Positions 60,872 to 64,000 of a stretch of DNA of 64,000 nt are shown one piece after another; positions within the stretch are counted from its first letter, which is position 1; every line of letters starts with the position of its first letter. Both the position numbers and the translations under genes were made by a program. The notes under the pieces are model-generated. The model was not told where the DNA came from. It saw only the letters and a program-made list of their open reading frames with translations, and did no database searches. The stretch is from Nemania diffusa (taxonomy: Eukaryota; Ascomycota; Sordariomycetes; Xylariales; Xylariaceae). Location: contig JBBPUQ010000011.1 of NCBI GenBank assembly GCA_038501195.1, positions 1,736,001 to 1,800,000 on the forward strand. The letters run 5' to 3'.

Positions 60872-63800
60872 TTAGTATACATCTGTGGCTGTCATTTCCG
60901 CCAGACGCTCTTCGAAATCTAGTAAATTGGACATGTCGACGCTTAACCGGCGAGGCTCTCGTTTATCATTCGGCGGCCACACAGGAACGCGTACGGTGGC
61001 GTCCCCATGCGCGTCTTGAACGCTGCTGGTGGCTGCAGTGAACCTCGAGAGGATCGTGGACAGCCCCTCGCGCGGAGCTTCAAAGTCGCCGATATACTGC
61101 ACGCCTATTGCGCTAGATACCTTCGTTATCTTTTCCACGTACGCGTTTAGCCGCGAGAAGAACTCCTCGAGCTCATCCGCCCTCACCCTGTGGGCCTGGA
61201 GTCAGCATTTCGCACCCGAGTCAAGCCCATCTCGCGCCCTGTGCGTCACCCTGAGAGGGAGAGTAAAAAGGGTACTTACTGAGGGTGGGTGATAGCGGCT
61301 GGGTCCTCGGATGGGATCTCGATAACGCTGGTGCTATCAAATACGTCGTCGAGCTGACTAGTCGTATCTACGTCCATCTCGTCAACTTTGATAGACTGGA
61401 TCTCCTGCTGCTTCGCGTCTTCGTCCTCGCGGGCTTGTTCCTGTAAAGCGCGGCTGATGACGGCGGCGTCCTTTTCATCGAGAGGATTCATCCGTTTGAC
61501 CTGGTACACTGCCTTCCGCGTCCTCACCACTAGAGAAACCAACAGTTAGCATTTTCTTCCGGGAGAAGGTGAGTTAGGGCTTATGCATAGGGTCATAGAG
61601 GTCTAAGATTCCCACAGCTGAATACCAAGGGGTTTCCAGGTTTCAGTTAGATGATAGGAATTCCATTATAAGAATTACTCACCAGTAGTATCGTACTGTC
61701 GTACCCGACGTAAAACAGAGTCGTCCTCACTCTCTGAGTGGTCAGAAGCACTAGCCTGATCCATGTCCTTGTTGTACGTGTTGGTCCTGTTGTTAGGATT
61801 ATGAGAATTGGACAACCTTGCTCTCCTTCCTGCTTCAAATGGTTTGGGACCACCTTTCGAACTTCTACCTTTACCTGAACGTCTACTGCTACGTCCTCTA
61901 CGTCCAGGTCCACCGCCCCCACCACCACCACCACCGCCTCCTCCTCCTCCTCCTCCTCCTCCTCCTCCCCCTCCTCCACCCGCCGGCGGGTCAACCTCAG
62001 GCTCGCTTCATGCATAAGTCTTAGCATACGAGGCATCCGTGAAGTCAAAAGAGACAGAAGTGGGTAGGTTGATCTTGGACCACGCCAATTATATCATAGT
62101 AGCTCATCATGAAAATCCAGTAGCACATACCTGTCGTTGTTTCTATAGTCCCACCTATTAGAAATAAGAAGTCAGCGGGCATCATGCTAGGTAGAGGGCA
62201 TAGGGGCTTCAGGGGCCACGCAGAGAATACTCTAATGAGAAGCAATCAGGATAGAGCGCAGCTCAACTCGTGACTTGAGAAGAGGACTTACCAATTGGAG
62301 GGGAGCGGTGGCCCATTGAGTCCGCCGAGTCCGTTGGGCCCGTAGATCCCGGCCTGCCCGCCGGGTCCCCTCGTTCCACCAAGCATCCCTGGTGCACCTG
62401 GCCTATAAGAACTCGGGTGTTAGAAATCACCGCTCAGAGTAAGGATTTGCTTCATCATTGGGAGGTTCCCGAGGATCGGGGTACGGGGAAAAGATTCGGG
62501 CGTGCCTACTGGCCTGGGGCCGGATACGGAGCCGCAGGGTCTCCGATGGGCCTGGACTCGTTGGAGAGACGGGGCATCTGATTCATCATCGTCTCAGGAG
62601 GGTAGATCTTTGCGACGTATCCCCCTTCAGTCACTGCCTTTGTCAAATTTGGCCAGGTCAGAAGGCTTCCGTATTTATTTTCGAAGCGAGGCGGATTTGC
62701 AAAATCCCGCATAATGGCGTTTAACTAAGCCGAATTATGATTAGTGACATGTCTCGTTGTTGGATAGGATGGCGGCATGTAATAAATGGAATTGATCAAG
62801 TAGCCTTGAGCTAATCCCTAAAGCCTAGCGGGAAGAGGCTGCCATTCTCTCAAGTCTTACCTTGCAGGAGCCAACGAGGGCATTTAAGCCAGTAATGATA
62901 AACCTCATACGGGTGTAAGTCGCCATTGTGATCCGGTGGTGAGGACCTCTTCGTTCTCGGACCAGGGTTGTTAATGTGGTCGCAAACTCGGCGTAGGCCT
63001 TTTGTACCCTGGTTAGCCATCTCGTGGTCTTCCTGAAATGGTGCTCGTGGTAACGATCAGGTCTATGGAACTGCCTCATTGCATTCATTGCTTCAGAATG
63101 CCAGATTTGGAACCGGCAAATATATGCGGCGAGCCAGCGAAAGATATGAGAAAGGTTTGCCGGCTCCTTTGTATCTTTTACGAAGTCTCCTACACAAACA
63201 GCTGTGAGCTCATAATCATAATGCAGCCATTTAAATCAAATAATCGGATGTCTGTAAGAACCACGTACGCATAGCTATGATCGTGGTGAGTGAAACACCA
63301 TATGTATCTTGGAATATACGCGTCAATTCTGTGCGGAACTCGCTACTACCCGATGTATCCTTCTCAAACGGGTTTGGTCCGATTTCACATAGATAGGAGT
63401 CTCCTAATACATCCGGCTGATGCAAGTAGTCGATGATTTCGATAAACCTTTGCCCAACGAATCTCTCGTCTCTAGTAGGTCCATCACCATAGAGAGTATA
63501 TTTATCATTAAGGAACTCGTTCATGTCCCCTACGTGGTTTGCGTTAGTATAAGAGCGGCGGAAAGATTGATTGGTGTCTACATGGTTGAATATGAGCATA
63601 GTGTCGGCTCAATACGTACGCCACTATCGTGATTAGTTACAATTAGCTGGGCGACTCGTCGGCGAATAGTATTACTACATAACGTAGTACTCTCATACGA
63701 ATATAGGGGCTTGAGCAAGCACTACTAACCCTTGCTTTCTGCCATTGTTTTGACATTGCGACTATACGCTCAACAAGCGCTCTCCTAGAGTTCCGCTGAA

Positions 63801-64000
63801 ATTTGCCACCATCGCCTGGCAAGCCACCGGGACCGCCGCACCAGCCAGTGCCAAAGTGCTTCACAAGTGCGTTGGAGAGCCAACAAATATCGGGATCCTT
63901 GACGTCGAGGGGCCACCCCAATTCGAAACACCCCATCACTCTCTTTGCCAACACTATTAACTTATCCATCTCTTTTATGAGCTCGCTAGCTGCGGTGTTC
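60872..64000 (-). CDS. unrecognised intron-rich gene with collagen-like and poly-Gly segments (5'-partial)
   Basis: I do not recognise the family. The gene is open at the right window edge. Inferred exons: edge-63730, 63646-63616, 63529-63269, 63189-62861, 62724-62510, 62402-62292, 62154-62131 (24 nt), 62005-61683, 61529-61280 and 61187-60872, giving about 709 residues in the window; all phases agree. The first two junctions (63729-63530) are the least certain. The N-terminal two thirds is a mixed helical region (for example FRWLAAYICRFQIWHSEAMN, YTRMRFIITGLNALVGSCK). It is followed by about ten Gly-X-Y triplets (GTRGPGGQAGIYGPNGLGG and flanks), 24 consecutive Gly (61980-61909), an Arg/Ser/Gly-rich basic stretch, an acidic SESEDDS patch and a C-terminal domain with helical segments (RADELEEFFSRLNAYVEKIT, LLDFEERLAEM). 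No signal peptide can be judged because the start is missing. Confidence 0.75.
61909..61980 (-). repeat. GGN repeat encoding 24 glycines
   Basis: Seventy-two bases of GGA/GGT/GGG/GGC codons in the reading frame of the unrecognised gene. The same tract reads as proline or leucine runs on the plus strand and as glutamate in another minus frame, which explains the misleading open frames there. Ten consecutive identical GGA codons make the central part prone to length change. Confidence 0.85.

Noticed and set aside
61567..61635. Possible extra exon (AVGILDLYDPMHK) in the unrecognised gene
   Set aside because: It has an acceptable acceptor but no usable donor in phase; skipping it joins 61683 to 61529 cleanly in phase.
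61647..62048. Glutamate/valine-rich minus frame and proline-rich plus frames over the GGN repeat
   Set aside because: These are other frames of the repeat that encodes 24 glycines in the spliced gene; exon phases on both sides select the Gly frame.

Overview
The window is nuclear DNA of a filamentous ascomycete (Pezizomycotina, most likely a Sordariomycete). The evidence is the gene set (fungal GSK-3, actin, CBP80, FES1, TOM7, MRPL7), the many short introns of about 45-190 bp with GTAAGT-like donors and CTAAC/CTAAT branch sites, and gene-sized intergenic gaps full of TAGGTA/TACCTA microrepeats. I assembled sixteen protein genes by splicing exons by hand. Fifteen have a start and a stop in the window, and one runs off the right edge. 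No rRNA, CRISPR array or convincing tRNA was seen.

Layout. 1-11029 is a gene-poor left arm holding a MITE-like inverted repeat (1911-2455) and a 94-bp tandem duplication (6510-6697). 11030-19316 is a housekeeping block: SF3B4 (-) and TOM7 (+) diverge from a 515-bp gap, followed by CBP80 (-) and GSK-3 (-). 19317-31322 is a 12-kb stretch with no gene I can support. 31323-59992 is compact: ELP2 (+), small serine palmitoyltransferase subunit (-), mitochondrial peptide-release factor (+), actin (-), FES1 (+), MRPL7 (-), a USP deubiquitinase (+), a secreted DUF1996 protein (+), a DHX57-type DExH helicase (-), aprataxin/HNT3 (+) and an AT-hook protein (-). 60872-64000 is the 3' part of an unrecognised intron-rich gene (-) that encodes a collagen-like Gly-X-Y stretch and 24 consecutive glycines.

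The genes are not an operon or a biosynthetic cluster. They are core cell functions: mRNA processing (SF3B4, CBP80, DHX57-like), mitochondrial import and translation (TOM7, release factor, MRPL7), proteostasis (FES1, USP), tRNA wobble modification (ELP2), sphingolipid synthesis (ssSPT), signalling (GSK-3), cytoskeleton (actin) and DNA repair (HNT3). Most neighbours are divergent or convergent pairs. ELP2, FES1 and HNT3 are strikingly GC-rich at third positions compared with adjacent genes. The most novel items are the unrecognised collagen-like gene at the right edge, the inverted-repeat element at 2 kb and the pervasive TAGGTA/TACCTA motif confined to non-coding DNA.
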